From the NCBI GenBank assembly GCA_045536815.1, contig JAZSOH010000004.1, positions 1-64,000 on the forward strand: DNA of 64,000 nt, in the 5' to 3' direction. Shown here piece by piece: positions 16,799-24,371 of the stretch. The notes beneath the pieces are model-generated. The model did no database searches and was not told where the DNA came from. It was given only the letters and a program-made list of their open reading frames with translations. Both the position numbers and the translations under genes were made by a program. Within the stretch, counting starts at the first letter, position 1. Every line of letters begins with the position of its first letter. Source of the DNA: UMGS1279 sp045536815 (GTDB lineage: Bacteria; Bacillota; Clostridia; Oscillospirales; Acutalibacteraceae).

Positions 16799-17644
16799 TT
16801 GGATATCTACCTTGATGTTTTAATTTTTTTAAACACATTCGTCAATTTTTTTATTTTAACGCTCACCTCAAAACTTTGCAAAGATGGATATAAGCTATAT
16901 AGAATGCTACTTGCCGCCTTGGTTGGAGCATTATTTTCTCTTTACATATTTTTACCGCCGCAAAACTTCATATTGGAAAATCTTTATAAAATAATCATCT
17001 CAGGTGTTATTATTCTTATTTGCTTTGGCTTCGACAGTATAAAGGCTCTTTTAAGAAGAACCGCAGTTTTCTTTGTCGCCACCTTTATTTACGGTGGAAT
17101 AATGATGGCTGTCTGGCTTGTTTTAAAGCCCGATAATTTAGCAATCAATAACGGTATTGTTTATCTTGACATTTCACCCATAATTTTAATTGCGGCAACA
17201 CTTATAAGTTATTTGATAATCTCTGTTATCCGTTTTTTTACAAGGCGCGATGCATCGGCAGGAAAAAGGGTAACGCTTACTGTTGAAACTATGTACGGGG
17301 AAATTACAGTAACTGCCCTTTTGGATACAGGAAATAGCCTTAGGGACAGCATTACAGGAAATTCGGTAATAATAATTGAAAAAGAATTAGCCGAAAAGCT
17401 TTTCGAAATTTTGCCTACAACCGAAAATATAGCTTCAGGTGATCTGCAAAACGTGAAGGGATTTAGACTTTTGCCCTTTTCCACAATAGGCGGCAAAGGA
17501 CTTATATCTGCATTTAAACCTAAAAGAGTTACAGTAAAAACCGAAAATGAGATTAAACTTCTTGGAGAAGTTTTAGTTGCAATATCTGAAGAAAAACTAG
17601 GTGAAGATTTTGGGGCAATTATAAATCCCGAAGTGTTAAACTAA
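16799..17644 (+). CDS. spoIIGA: Sigma-E processing peptidase SpoIIGA
   Basis: About 281 residues: five hydrophobic segments in the first ~150, then a cytosolic aspartyl-protease domain with ALLDTGNSLRD (catalytic DTGN). It is the membrane protease that cleaves pro-sigma-E in the mother cell. The TTG start giving MDIYLDVLIFLN matches the family's usual first residues and has GGTGGTGAT 5 nt before it; earlier TTG/GTG codons are part of that ribosome site. It is followed 19 nt later by sigE. Confidence 0.93.
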   Translation: MDIYLDVLIFLNTFVNFFILTLTSKLCKDGYKLYRMLLAALVGALFSLYIFLPPQNFILENLYKIIISGVIILICFGFDSIKALLRRTAVFFVATFIYGGIMMAVWLVLKPDNLAINNGIVYLDISPIILIAATLISYLIISVIRFFTRRDASAGKRVTLTVETMYGEITVTALLDTGNSLRDSITGNSVIIIEKELAEKLFEILPTTENIASGDLQNVKGFRLLPFSTIGGKGLISAFKPKRVTVKTENEIKLLGEVLVAISEEKLGEDFGAIINPEVLN

Positions 17645-17663
17645 ACTGAAAGGAAAATAGTTA

Positions 17664-18380
17664 ATGACTGCTTTAATTTTCGCTAAAAACATATACACTA
17701 AATTTTTATCACTACTAAGAGGGTTAACTTCTGTTCACTACATAAATGGCCCCGACATTTTGCCTGAGCCACTAACGGCAGAAGAGGAGGAAAGACTTTA
17801 CCTAAAGCTTAAAACCGAGCCCGAAGAGGTAAGAAAAGAGCTTATAACCCACAATTTGAGACTTGTTGTTTACATAGCTAAAAAATTCGATACTAAGGGA
17901 GCGGGAATAGAGGATTTAATTTCTATAGGAACAATAGGACTTATAAAGGCGGTGAGCACCTTTTGTCCTGAAAAAGGAATTAAACTTGCCACCTATGCTT
18001 CAAGGTGTATTGAAAATGAAATTTTAATGTACCTAAGAAAAAGCTCAAACCTAAGAAGCGAAATTTCATTAGACGAGCCACTGAATGTTGACTGGGATGG
18101 AAACGAACTTCTTCTTAGCGATGTTTTAGGCACCGAGAACGATGAGATTTCGCGCGGACTTGAAACCGAAGATGAGCATAACATTTTAAAACAGCTTGTT
18201 ATTTCTCTACCGCCAAGAGAACGTCAAATTATGGAAATGCGCTTTGGTATGTTTGGTTATGAGGAATATACGCAAAAACAAATTGCCGACTGCCTTGGTA
18301 TTTCGCAGTCGTATATTTCGCGCCTTGAAAAGCGCATAATAGAAAAACTTAAAAAATCAATAGAAAAGGCGGTAGGATGA
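17664..18380 (+). CDS. sigE: RNA polymerase sporulation sigma factor SigE
   Basis: A 238-residue sigma-70 family factor for the early mother-cell programme. The N-terminal ~25 residues form the pro-sequence cleaved by SpoIIGA. Region 2 shows HNLRLVVYIAKKFDTKGAGIEDLISIGTIGLIKA and TYASRCIENEIL in separate helices. Region 4 ends with TQKQIADCLGISQSYISRLE, the -35-binding helix-turn-helix. In most spore formers sigG follows; here a SLOG-family gene occupies that place 3 nt downstream. The gene indicates a spore-forming lineage. Confidence 0.95.
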   Translation: MTALIFAKNIYTKFLSLLRGLTSVHYINGPDILPEPLTAEEEERLYLKLKTEPEEVRKELITHNLRLVVYIAKKFDTKGAGIEDLISIGTIGLIKAVSTFCPEKGIKLATYASRCIENEILMYLRKSSNLRSEISLDEPLNVDWDGNELLLSDVLGTENDEISRGLETEDEHNILKQLVISLPPRERQIMEMRFGMFGYEEYTQKQIADCLGISQSYISRLEKRIIEKLKKSIEKAVG

Positions 18381-18383
18381 TAA

Positions 18384-18761
18384 ATGAGGATTGGTGTAGT
18401 TGGGTCTAGAACCCTTTTAGTAGAAAATTTAGAAAAATATTTACCCGAAGAGGTAACCGAACTTGTGTCGGGTGGAGCCAGAGGGATTGACTCATGCGCT
18501 AAAAAATGGGCGAATGAACACAATATTCCTATAATCGAATTTCTGCCGGAATATGATAAATACGGAAAAAGCGCCCCTCTTATAAGGAATATAACGATAG
18601 TTAAAAATTCTGACCTGGTTATAGCTTTTTGGGACAAAAAAAGTCGCGGCACTGTTTTTACATTAAACAAATGCAGCGTACTTGGTGTGCCTTTTAAAAT
18701 ATTCGTTCCCGATGAAGAAAACAAAAACGAATATAGGCGATATTATTATGATGAATTTTAA
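18384..18761 (+). CDS. SLOG-family (YspA/DprA-like Rossmann) protein downstream of sigE
   Basis: 125 residues. It begins MRIGVVGSRTLL, then VTELVSGGARGIDSCAKKWA, the GGARG-type nucleotide-binding loop shared with DprA/LOG domains. IRNITIVKNSDLVIAFWDKKSRGT follows, typical of YspA-like SLOG proteins. It binds nucleotide-like ligands by family. It is only 3 nt after sigE, so it should be co-transcribed, and it converges on another SLOG gene one base away. Function in sporulation is possible but unproven. Confidence 0.72.
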   Translation: MRIGVVGSRTLLVENLEKYLPEEVTELVSGGARGIDSCAKKWANEHNIPIIEFLPEYDKYGKSAPLIRNITIVKNSDLVIAFWDKKSRGTVFTLNKCSVLGVPFKIFVPDEENKNEYRRYYYDEF

Positions 18762-18762
18762 T

Positions 18763-19281
18763 CTAAATAACTTTAGGCGTATGACTTTTCTCTGCAGAAA
18801 TATCATTAAAAAGGTTAGCTATTTTTATTCCTCTTTTCAATGCGTAACTTACTGTATAAAAAGTTCCTCCTTTATTTGTTGTTAAATAGCAAATACAAAC
18901 AGAGCTTTCTTCTACGAGGCGTCTATTACGTTTGAACATACATCCTTTTGTATACTCTTTAGATACATATATTACTTTATCTGCTTGCTGTTTAATTTCT
19001 TCATAAAGCTTAATTTCCTTCTCTTCCCATTTTTTTGCTTGAGTAAAACAAGGCAAAATTAGTTCTAATTTAATTTGTGGATGTTCTTTTTTCTTTTTTA
19101 GTACCATAAGTGCTGCCAACGTATCAAATCCTAATGCACCGCCCGCCAAGAAACGAAAATATCCCTTTTTAATAAGACTACTTATTGAGCTATCTAATTC
19201 TTTTTCAATATTTTCAACTTCACCACTTGAAAGAGCTCTATGTCCAGTAAAGCAACAGCTTTTCTCGTTAATTTTTCTCAC
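18763..19281 (-). CDS. SLOG-family DUF1273/YoqJ-like protein
   Basis: Up to 172 residues. SCCFTGHRAL opens the fold, FLAGGALGFDTLAALMV is the nucleotide-binding loop, LELILPCFTQAKKWEEKE follows, and the C-terminal half has VSKEYTKGCMFKRNRRLVEES and TNKGGTFYTVSYAL. This matches DUF1273 (YoqJ-like) proteins. The listed GTG start overlaps its own ribosome site (AAGGAGTG). The ATT three codons later, 8 nt after AAGGAG, would give MNEKSCCFTGHR, closer to family starts. It is divergent from a small XRE gene. Confidence 0.78.
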   Translation of the reverse strand: MRKINEKSCCFTGHRALSSGEVENIEKELDSSISSLIKKGYFRFLAGGALGFDTLAALMVLKKKKEHPQIKLELILPCFTQAKKWEEKEIKLYEEIKQQADKVIYVSKEYTKGCMFKRNRRLVEESSVCICYLTTNKGGTFYTVSYALKRGIKIANLFNDISAEKSHTPKVI

Positions 19282-19326
19282 TCCTTATATTGCTATATAT
19301 GTTTTATTTCTACCTAATTATATCAC

Positions 19327-19346
19327 ATTGTGAATATAATCACAAT
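19327..19346. promoter_or_regulatory. Palindromic operator between divergent SLOG and XRE genes
   Basis: ATTGTGA-6 nt-TCACAAT is a perfect 7-bp inverted repeat. On the minus strand it overlaps TTGTGA-17 bp-TATAAT, a likely promoter for the SLOG gene, so a bound regulator would block it. Binding by the adjacent XRE protein is inferred. Confidence 0.55.
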
Positions 19347-19402
19347 ACTCTTTTTCTTGTTTTTGTTTTAAACTTATATTAAAGAAAAAGGGGTTGATAA
19401 AA

Positions 19403-19594
19403 ATTATTGATTATAAACCTTTATGGGAAACCTTAGATAAAAAAGGTATCTCACAATATACTTTGTTAAAATCCGGAATCGATAATAAAACATTAGACAG
19501 TTTAAAGAAAAACAAAAATATCACACTTTTAACTGTAGAAAAACTATGTGCCATTATCGGTTGTACCCCAAACGATATAGTGCGATTTAAATAG
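19403..19594 (+). CDS. Small XRE/Cro-type HTH regulator
   Basis: About 63 residues, almost entirely one helix-turn-helix domain of the short clostridial type: YKPLWETLDKKGISQYTLLK, then NKTLDSLKKNKNITLLTVEK and IIGCTPNDIVRF. An in-frame TTG at 19394 lies inside the AAGGGGTTGAT ribosome site, so it is unlikely to start translation. The ATT at 19403, 9 nt after GGGG, gives M-IDYKPLW and fits family N-termini; an ATT start is unusual and unproven. It probably represses itself and the divergent SLOG gene through the palindrome between them. Confidence 0.75.
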   Translation: MIDYKPLWETLDKKGISQYTLLKSGIDNKTLDSLKKNKNITLLTVEKLCAIIGCTPNDIVRFK

Positions 19595-19630
19595 AGCGGC
19601 TCTTAAAAGTGAAGAGCCGCTCTGTTTTTG
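19593..19630 (+). terminator. Terminator of the small XRE gene
   Basis: AGAGCGGCTCTT and AAGAGCCGCTCT form a 12-bp stem with a 7-nt loop, then GTTTTTG. The stem starts within the stop codon. Confidence 0.85.
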
Positions 19631-19636
19631 TAAAAT

Positions 19637-19671
19637 AAAAACGGTTTACGAATTATTCGTAAACCGTTTTT
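19637..19671 (-). terminator. Terminator of the microcompartment operon
   Basis: A 16-bp perfect stem with arms AAAAACGGTTTACGAA and its complement, and a TTA loop. It stands 16 nt beyond the stop of the last microcompartment gene. Confidence 0.85.
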
Positions 19672-19687
19672 ACTTATTTTACTTATA

Positions 19688-20827
19688 TTACTGTGTAGGA
19701 GCAATTTTTTCAAGAAGCATTTCAATATTTTCTCTTGTTGTTTCTCTCGGATTAGTAGCCGTACAAGCATCTTCAAGGGCTGAAGCGATAATGCTCTCCT
19801 TTTCCCTTTCAAAATCCTCTTTTGAAACGCCTGCATCCCAAAGGGTTGCGGGAATTTCCATACGGCGCATCATATGTTTAATCTCGTCAATAAGGCTTTC
19901 AACCGCAATACGAACTGTGTCATGAGGTAAGCCTATTTTTCTTGAAATGCTTGCATACCTTATCGCTGCATTAGTGGGTTCATTACCAAAGCAGGCGCGA
20001 AGATGTGCGTTATATCTTATAACGTGTGGAAGAAGCATTGCGTTTGCTCTGCCGTGCGGAATATGGAACTTCGCACCAAGTGCATGAGCTATAGAGTGGT
20101 TAACACCAAGCCCTACCTCATTAAAAGCCATACCTGCAAGGCAGGATGCACTATGCATTTTCTCCCTTGCCCTTGTGTCTTCACCGTGTCTGAAAGCGAA
20201 GGGCAAATATTTAAACGAAATAAGCAAAGCTTTTTCGGCTAGTGCGTTAGATGCATCGTTATTTTGAAGCGAAACAAGTGCCTCAAAAGCGTGAGTAATA
20301 ACATCCATACCTGTATCAGCAGTAACCGAAGGCGGTACCGAAGATACAAGGTCAGGGTCTAAAATCGCAAGGTCCGGTATTAAATCCTCATCTACAAGCG
20401 GAAATTTTCTGCCCTGCTCGGGATCTGTAACAACCGCGAATTTAGTAACCTCTGAGCCTGTACCACTTGTTGTGGGAATAGCGATTAAAATTATATCACC
20501 CATCCCAGAGCGTTCTGCCATAAGGGTGATTACCTTTGCGGCATCAATTGCCGAACCGCCGCCAAGCGCAATAACTATTTCGGCCTTGTTTTCAATTAAG
20601 AACTTAAGACCTTCGGAGATAAGCTTTATAGTGGGGTCGGGTGTTACACCATCAAAAACGGCGATGCTTTTGTACCCGTCCATTTTATCAGTAATCTTAT
20701 TTATAATACCCGACGAAACCATAAACTTATCTGTTATAATTACCGCTGATTTGCCCTTAAACTCTCTAAGCGTATCAAGAGCATTTTGATTAAAACGTAC
20801 TTCAGTACGAATTTTGAACCTATTCAT
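19688..20827 (-). CDS. pduQ: Iron-containing alcohol dehydrogenase, PduQ-type (propanol dehydrogenase)
   Basis: A 379-residue group III alcohol dehydrogenase. Seen: the NAD loop VIALGGGSAIDAAK, IAIPTTSGTGSEVT, and iron ligands in DVITHAFEAL, GVNHSIAHALG and IPHGRANAMLL. In Pdu-type compartments this enzyme reduces propionaldehyde to 1-propanol and regenerates NAD+ for PduP. Reduction of lactaldehyde (FucO role) is an alternative that its position cannot exclude. It has no obvious encapsulation helix. It is the last gene of the operon. Confidence 0.87.
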   Translation of the reverse strand: MNRFKIRTEVRFNQNALDTLREFKGKSAVIITDKFMVSSGIINKITDKMDGYKSIAVFDGVTPDPTIKLISEGLKFLIENKAEIVIALGGGSAIDAAKVITLMAERSGMGDIILIAIPTTSGTGSEVTKFAVVTDPEQGRKFPLVDEDLIPDLAILDPDLVSSVPPSVTADTGMDVITHAFEALVSLQNNDASNALAEKALLISFKYLPFAFRHGEDTRAREKMHSASCLAGMAFNEVGLGVNHSIAHALGAKFHIPHGRANAMLLPHVIRYNAHLRACFGNEPTNAAIRYASISRKIGLPHDTVRIAVESLIDEIKHMMRRMEIPATLWDAGVSKEDFEREKESIIASALEDACTATNPRETTRENIEMLLEKIAPTQ

Positions 20828-20834
20828 AACTACC

Positions 20835-21482
20835 TTATTCCTTAACTATCTTCACCTTAGAGCCGTTTGAAAGGCCTGCCGCATTTGCATCGTCTGTATC
20901 AAGATGCATTTCAAGTCTGAAATCCTTATGAACTCTAACCTGAACGTCATAAAACCTTGTTTTACGTTCTCCAAAAGCATCAACCGTTACATATTCGTTA
21001 TCCTTAACGCCATATTTTTGACCATCTTCAAGGCTCATATGAATATGGCGGTTAGCAATAATGCAACCCTCATTTAAAGTAACAATTCCTTTAGGTCCTA
21101 TAATTGTAATAGGTGCGGAACCTGTAATCTTTCCGCTTTCCCTAACCGGAGGCTTAACCTTTAAAAGATACGAGTCGGTACGGGAGATTTCAACCTGAGA
21201 GGCCGACCTTGCGGGACCCAAAACCCTTACCTTCTCAATAGGACGAAGCGAAGGGCCTACAATTGTTAAAAGCTCTTTACAAGCATATTGACCGGGCTGT
21301 GAAAGATCCTTTAAAGGTGTCAGCTCATAACCCTTGCCAAAAAGCACCTCAACATGCTCTTTAGAAAGATGAATATGACGGTTAGAAATACCAACCGGTA
21401 TATCGCCATCAGATACAAAGCTACCGCTTTGCTCCATAGCCTTTATAACTGCCGCCGCAACGGCCGAAATGTTTATATCCAT
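20835..21482 (-). CDS. pduL: Phosphate propanoyltransferase PduL
   Basis: 215 residues. This enzyme turns propionyl-CoA plus phosphate into propionyl-phosphate, recycling CoA inside the shell. The first ~20 residues (MDINISAVAAAVIKAMEQSG) form an encapsulation-peptide-like amphipathic helix. The two PduL domains show PVGISNRHIHLSKEHV and IIANRHIHMSLEDG, whose histidines bind the two zinc ions, and VRVHKDFRLEMHLDTDDANA. It sits between pduP and the iron dehydrogenase. The kinase that would finish ATP formation is not in the window. Confidence 0.95.
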   Translation of the reverse strand: MDINISAVAAAVIKAMEQSGSFVSDGDIPVGISNRHIHLSKEHVEVLFGKGYELTPLKDLSQPGQYACKELLTIVGPSLRPIEKVRVLGPARSASQVEISRTDSYLLKVKPPVRESGKITGSAPITIIGPKGIVTLNEGCIIANRHIHMSLEDGQKYGVKDNEYVTVDAFGERKTRFYDVQVRVHKDFRLEMHLDTDDANAAGLSNGSKVKIVKE

Positions 21483-21513
21483 AACCTACTCCTTAAAACG
21501 CTATGTTTTAAAA

Positions 21514-22974
21514 CTAAATGATACGGAAGCTGTCTGCCATTACACAACGACGTTTTCTTGTGAAGCTTCTGGCCGAAGTGATACCCTCGCCTGTAGGACC
21601 TGCAATAGTAAAGGTTGTATGACCTTCACCACCAAAACCTATACCCGCGTAAGATGGAGCATTTTTAACGAAAATTGTTGTTTCAACCGCCGCTGCAAAG
21701 CGAGAAAGATTATCTATATTCTTTGAATGCATATGAGCAGTATGACGGTTGCCATGCTCTGCCTTGACTGCGAGGTCAATAGCCTCGTCAATATCCTTAA
21801 CCGTAACAATAGGAAGAATTGGCATCATAAGTTCTTCCTGAACGAAGAGATGATTAAAATCGGTTTCACAAATAATACAACGAACACTGTTATCTACAGT
21901 AACACCAATTTTTTCTAGCAATACCTTTGCATCTCTACCAACACACTTACGGCTAACAACCTTTTTAGTTTTGCCGGTCTTTTTATCCTCAACGTCGTTT
22001 AAAACAACCTTCGAAAGTGCGTCGGCCTGTGCAGAAGAAATCAAATATGCACCGTTTTTTAGCATTTCACTAATAAGACGCTCTTTAACGTTTGCAAAAA
22101 CAAAAACTTCCTTTTCGGCAATACAGGGAAGGTTGTTGTCAAAGGTACAACCATCAATAATATCTTTACCTGCCTTAACAATGTCGGCAGTATCGTCAAC
22201 AATTACAGGGGGATTTCCTGCACCGGCGCCAATAGCCTTCTTACCTGAAGAAAGCACCGAGCGAACAACGCCGGGACCACCGGTACAAACCAAAAGTCTG
22301 ATATCAGGGTGGGTTTGCATTATTTTTGCGGAATCCATTGTTGGCTTATCCATAGAAGTAACCAAAACCTCAGGACCGCCTGCTGCCTTTGAAGCTCTAT
22401 TTACAAGGTCAACCGCATAGTTAGAAGTACAAATTGCACCGGGGTGAGGGTTGAAAACAACGCCATTACCTGCGGCTATCATACCAATACTGTTACAAAT
22501 AACTGTTTCGCTTGGGTTTGTACTTGGTGTAATTGCACCAACAACACCAAACGGAGCCATTTCAACAAGAGTAAGACCGTTATCACCTGTCTTTGCTTCG
22601 CTTACAATATCCTCTGTGCCGGGAGTTTTATCGGCTACCAAAAGATGCTTAGCAGTTTTATGGTCAACCCTGCCCATACCTGTTTCGGCAACACCAATTT
22701 CTGCCATAACAGGTGCTTCTTTTCTTGTTAGCTCTCTAATGACTGTAATAATTTTCTCTCTTTGTTCAACACTCATTGCGCGAACAGATTTGTAGCCCTC
22801 TTTTGCGGCAGCAATAGCCTCGTTCATATCGCTATAAACACCAACAAGCTTTCTACCGTTATATTCGGTGCTTGTATAAGGCTTTTTATTTTCAGAAGGT
22901 GTAGCAGTATTTTCAAGCCCGCTTACAACCATTCTTACTATCTGTTCAACCTCTGACCTACTAATTTCAGCCAT
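21514..22974 (-). CDS. pduP: CoA-acylating propionaldehyde dehydrogenase PduP/EutE type
   Basis: A 486-residue aldehyde dehydrogenase producing propionyl-CoA and NADH. The N-terminal SRSEVEQIVRMVVSGL is a typical encapsulation helix, followed by a flexible linker. Catalytic Cys284 lies in FDNNLPCIAEKEV. GVVGAITPSTNPSET and ICNSIGMIAAGNGVVF are the usual cofactor-side motifs of acylating enzymes. It is encoded between the deoR-type regulator and pduL. Confidence 0.95.
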   Translation of the reverse strand: MAEISRSEVEQIVRMVVSGLENTATPSENKKPYTSTEYNGRKLVGVYSDMNEAIAAAKEGYKSVRAMSVEQREKIITVIRELTRKEAPVMAEIGVAETGMGRVDHKTAKHLLVADKTPGTEDIVSEAKTGDNGLTLVEMAPFGVVGAITPSTNPSETVICNSIGMIAAGNGVVFNPHPGAICTSNYAVDLVNRASKAAGGPEVLVTSMDKPTMDSAKIMQTHPDIRLLVCTGGPGVVRSVLSSGKKAIGAGAGNPPVIVDDTADIVKAGKDIIDGCTFDNNLPCIAEKEVFVFANVKERLISEMLKNGAYLISSAQADALSKVVLNDVEDKKTGKTKKVVSRKCVGRDAKVLLEKIGVTVDNSVRCIICETDFNHLFVQEELMMPILPIVTVKDIDEAIDLAVKAEHGNRHTAHMHSKNIDNLSRFAAAVETTIFVKNAPSYAGIGFGGEGHTTFTIAGPTGEGITSARSFTRKRRCVMADSFRII

Positions 22975-22995
22975 TTCTATTCCTCCAATAACACA

Positions 22996-23772
22996 CTAAT
23001 TTTCTTCTTGTGCTTTAAACTTAAGGCTAGTGCCAAAAGTGGATATTTTTTCTTTCCAAATTTCGCCCGGGTCTTTATCGGTTACTATCATATCAACATT
23101 TGATATACTACAAACCTTTACGAATGATGCCTTATCAAACTTTGTCGAGTCAACCGCCAAAACCTTTTTGTTAGCCGCAGCGAAAAATGCTTTCTTAATT
23201 TCTGAATCGCGTTCGTTGGAATCGGTAACGCCCATCTTTGTATGAAGTCCTTTACAAGAACAGACTGCCAAATCAACATGGTAGTCTCCCACCATTTTTT
23301 CAGCTTGGTAGCCGACTAGGGAAAGTCCGCCCTCTTTCAAGACGCCACCTGTAGAAATTATCGTCCAATCAGGCTTATTACAAAGTTCAATTAAAATCTT
23401 AATCGAGTTAGTAATAAGGGTTATCTTCTTACGGTCGAGTATGTTTTTAATAACATATAAAGCCGTTGTGCTTGAATCAAGCATTATATAATCGCCGTCG
23501 TGAATTTCTTCAGCAATAAGAGAAGCTATATACTGCTTCTCTGTCACGTTTGCCTGTTGACGAACGTGAAAAGGCAGGTCAATATTAAAGTTTTCCTTTT
23601 TAACTGCGCCGCCGTATGTCTTTGTCGCCAAACCCTCTTGGTCAAGCTTTTCAAGGTCTCTTCTAATTGTTTCCTCAGTAACAGAAAACTCTTGACTAAG
23701 GTCACTTACAACAACCTTGCCTTCTATCGAAAGCTTAGAAAGTATAGCATTTCTACGTTCAATAGCTAACAA
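22996..23772 (-). CDS. DeoR-family transcriptional regulator of the microcompartment locus
   Basis: 258 residues. The N-terminal winged helix has ILSKLSIEGKVVVSDLSQEF and SVTEETIRRDLEKLDQEGL, the DeoR signature. The C-terminal sugar-phosphate sensor domain has IMLDSSTTALYVIKNI, TLITNSIKIL and CKGLHTKMGVTDSN. Such regulators usually answer to a phosphorylated sugar. Here fuculose- or rhamnulose-phosphate would be a logical effector, by inference from the aldolase. It is embedded mid-operon between pduT and pduP, which suggests feedback control. Confidence 0.88.
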   Translation of the reverse strand: MLAIERRNAILSKLSIEGKVVVSDLSQEFSVTEETIRRDLEKLDQEGLATKTYGGAVKKENFNIDLPFHVRQQANVTEKQYIASLIAEEIHDGDYIMLDSSTTALYVIKNILDRKKITLITNSIKILIELCNKPDWTIISTGGVLKEGGLSLVGYQAEKMVGDYHVDLAVCSCKGLHTKMGVTDSNERDSEIKKAFFAAANKKVLAVDSTKFDKASFVKVCSISNVDMIVTDKDPGEIWKEKISTFGTSLKFKAQEEN

Positions 23773-23794
23773 ACAAACAACTCCTTAAAAAATT

Positions 23795-24343
23795 TTAGAG
23801 TATACTTTGCCAAAGTTTTTCATCAGGACGGGGAATAACAGAACTGTCAAGGAACATTCCTCTATCAGCCGCCTCGCTCTCCGCGCGACTGATTGCCGCC
23901 GAAACTGCCGAAACGCTACCTGTTAAAAGAAGGTAGGATTTTCCGCACATTCCACGTGCAAGTCTTAGTTCTATTAAATCTACCAAAGCGGTTTTTGCCG
24001 CCGCATCAGCGGCAACAATAGCGGTGGCAGCGGAAAAACTTTCCATAACGCCAAGCGCCTCAACCCCTTCAGGTTGGGTGGCACCATACATTGCAGAGAA
24101 AAGCGATTCGTGAGGGTTACCAAGAACAAAGCTATCAATTACCTTGCTATCAGCCTTGATTTTAGCCGCATCAACCGCCGCTTTAACTGCACTGAGTTCG
24201 CCGCTTATAATAACAATATATTTACCGGGGCATACTGTTGCACACTCTACTACGTCAACCTCAGCGGTTTTTATCATAGTATCGGCTCCGGTCATACCGG
24301 CAGAAACGGTAGTGAATTCTACCATGCCTATCGATTTGCCCAT
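23795..24343 (-). CDS. pduT: BMC-T shell protein, PduT type (tandem BMC domains, Fe-S pore)
   Basis: 182 residues made of two BMC domains (about 1-90 and 95-182): IGMVEFTTVSAGMTGADTM and ALGVMESFSAATAIVAAD begin each. Cys38 in ATVCPGKY aligns with the PduT cysteine that holds a [4Fe-4S] cluster at the trimer pore, and Cys34 lies just before it. Together with PduS next door this should pass electrons through the shell. The gene ends 22 nt before the regulator gene. Confidence 0.93.
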   Translation of the reverse strand: MGKSIGMVEFTTVSAGMTGADTMIKTAEVDVVECATVCPGKYIVIISGELSAVKAAVDAAKIKADSKVIDSFVLGNPHESLFSAMYGATQPEGVEALGVMESFSAATAIVAADAAAKTALVDLIELRLARGMCGKSYLLLTGSVSAVSAAISRAESEAADRGMFLDSSVIPRPDEKLWQSIL

Positions 24344-24371
24344 TTAAGTTAACATTCCTTTCAGTAGCAGT

